DNA from: JAGKXB01 sp964498835
GTDB lineage: Bacteria > Pseudomonadota > Gammaproteobacteria > Burkholderiales > Burkholderiaceae_D
Length of the DNA stretch: 32,954 nt
Reading direction: 5' to 3'
NCBI GenBank assembly: GCA_964498835.1
Contig: CAZCIX010000021.1
Span: 1-32,954, forward strand
Below are positions 32,195-32,954 of this stretch, piece after piece. The stretch's first letter is position 1. Every line of letters starts with the position of its first letter. The notes beneath the pieces were generated by a model. The model had not been told where the DNA came from and made no database searches. It worked only from the letters and a program-made list of their open reading frames with translations. A program made the translations under genes and the position numbers.

Positions 32195-32331
32195 TTCTAA
32201 GCGCTGAAACACTCGCAACCGCACTGCTGCAATGCTTTGGGCTGACGAGCTTGCTTTCTTACGCAGGGTCGTCTGCGCATATGGCTGTTCAGTAAACGGT
32301 GGTTTGTTGGACGGTGGCTGCCTGTGCCCGA

Positions 32332-32954
32332 TGTCATTTTCAGAAGACGACTGCACCATTCAGCGCGGTTTGAAGCCTCTTGTGCATACGGCTCCTGACA
32401 GCCAGATATCAGGACTCCTCTGCACGAAACTCGTCTATGCTCAATACTCGTGTGCACCAAAGCGAGATGAGCATGGCGACCGATACCGCACCGATTACCG
32501 AGCACGGCGTGGCCACCCTGCCAGAACAGGCATGGGAGCGTGCGCGTCGTCGCGCGGAGATCATTGGGCCGTTGGCGCAGTCGGAGACGGTTGGGCATGA
32601 AGCGGCCGACGCGGCAGCCCAGGCATTGGGGCTGTCCCGGCGGCAGGTCTACGTCCTGATCCGCCGTGCCCGGCTAGGATCGGGGCTGGTCACTGACTTG
32701 GCTCTTGGGCAGTCGAGCGGTGGCAAAGGTAAAAGCCGCTTGCCGGAGTCGGTCGAACGAATCATCCGCGAGTTACTGCAAAAGCGCTTCCTGACCAAGC
32801 AGAAGCGCAGCTTGGCGGCGTTCCACCGTGAAGTTGCGCGGGTGTGCAAGCTGCAAAAGCTGCGGGTGCCGGCGCGCAACACGGTTGCGTTGCGGATCGC
32901 CAGCCTTGATCCGCTCCACACCCCTCGACTTAGGGGAGGCCAGGCTGCGTCCCG
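32332..32954 (+). mobile_element. tni end of a Tn402/Tn5053-family transposon (continues past the window)
   Basis: The 25-bp terminal inverted repeat occupies 32332-32356, beginning TGTCATTTTCAGAAGACGAC, which is the end known from Tn402 and Tn5053. Related internal sites follow at 32409-32425 (TCAGGACTCCTCTGCAC) and 32441-32458 (ending CGTGTGCACC), as expected for TniA-binding repeats. tniA starts 116 bases inside the end. Because tniA reads inward from this end, this is the IRt side. The element extends beyond 32954. Confidence 0.93.
32473..32954 (+). CDS. tniA: Transposase TniA, N-terminal part (runs off the window)
   Basis: 160 codons are in the window. The start MATDTAPI at 32473 matches known TniA proteins; an ATG two codons upstream at 32467 is in frame. 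The sequence follows TniA through ERARRRAEIIGPLAQSET, LGLSRRQVYVLIRRAR (a helix-turn-helix) and LTKQKRSLAAFHREV to NTVALRIASLDP. It then diverges slightly. TniA is a DDE transposase working with TniB and TniQ; its catalytic part is outside the window. Recognised from memory of the family, with the matching terminal repeat as support. Confidence 0.92.
   Translation, partial: MATDTAPITEHGVATLPEQAWERARRRAEIIGPLAQSETVGHEAADAAAQALGLSRRQVYVLIRRARLGSGLVTDLALGQSSGGKGKSRLPESVERIIRELLQKRFLTKQKRSLAAFHREVARVCKLQKLRVPARNTVALRIASLDPLHTPRLRGGQAAS

Noticed and set aside
32195..32331. Possible res site or small gene between the relaxase and the transposon end
   Set aside because: No clear inverted repeats or recombinase gene could be seen in these 137 bases.

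Overview
The window looks like a scaffold from a betaproteobacterium, probably Burkholderiales near Oxalobacteraceae. This is judged from the style of MiaA, YacG, ZapD and LiuC and from the pilB-pilC-pilD-coaE-zapD-yacG gene order; I could not run a phylogeny. Two parts are joined at about 20.6 kb. Left of the join is host chromosome of moderate GC with long tight leftward operons. Right of it is a clearly more GC-rich accessory element.

Chromosomal part (1-20,545). All genes read leftward. From right to left they are a CNNM/CorC membrane protein, a type IV pilus block (pilB lacking its N-terminal domain, then pilC and pilD), coaE, zapD, yacG, mutL, miaA, tRNA-Met, an orphan NarL-type histidine kinase, a YchJ-like protein and a leucine-catabolism (liu) cluster. 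The biotin operon bioA-bioF-bioD-bioB lies inside the liu cluster, between liuC and liuD. The two subunits of methylcrotonyl-CoA carboxylase, a biotin enzyme, are both decayed. liuB carries three in-frame internal deletions. liuD carries two in-frame deletions, a stop codon and a frameshift. liuC and the four bio genes look intact. A Fic-domain gene sits between liuB and liuC. Two copies of a palindromic intergenic repeat, in opposite orientations, lie between bioD and bioF and between pilB and pilC. The second copy contains a 100-N scaffold gap flanked by identical 55-bp ends.

Accessory element (20,546 to the window end). It starts at the 3' portion of a split tRNA-Pro(CGG), followed by a tyrosine integrase reading inward. 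About 1.2 kb of mostly non-coding DNA follows, rich in repeats: a cluster of C-rich repeats, a strong stem-loop region, four tandem 9-mers, and five tandem 22-bp iteron-like repeats of the kind found at plasmid replication origins. Then come a small coiled-coil-like protein behind a nested palindrome and a leftward six-gene operon: TraK/StbA-like, TraL/StbB-like ATPase, TraM/StbC-position protein, a DUF7673-like protein, a small membrane protein and a large DotA/TraY-like protein. A divergent pair lies across a predicted oriT: a TraJ/MobC-like protein and a MOBP relaxase with LPD7-like and RepB-primase-like domains. This reproduces the RP4 Tra1 layout (traM-L-K, oriT, traJ-I). Just past the relaxase is the tni end of a Tn402/Tn5053-family transposon, with its terminal repeat, internal TniA sites and the 5' part of tniA running off the window.

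Together these suggest a genome under partial decay (MCC and PilB) that keeps biotin synthesis and has received an integrated conjugative or mobilizable element with plasmid-like replication and partition features, itself hit by a Tn402-family transposon.
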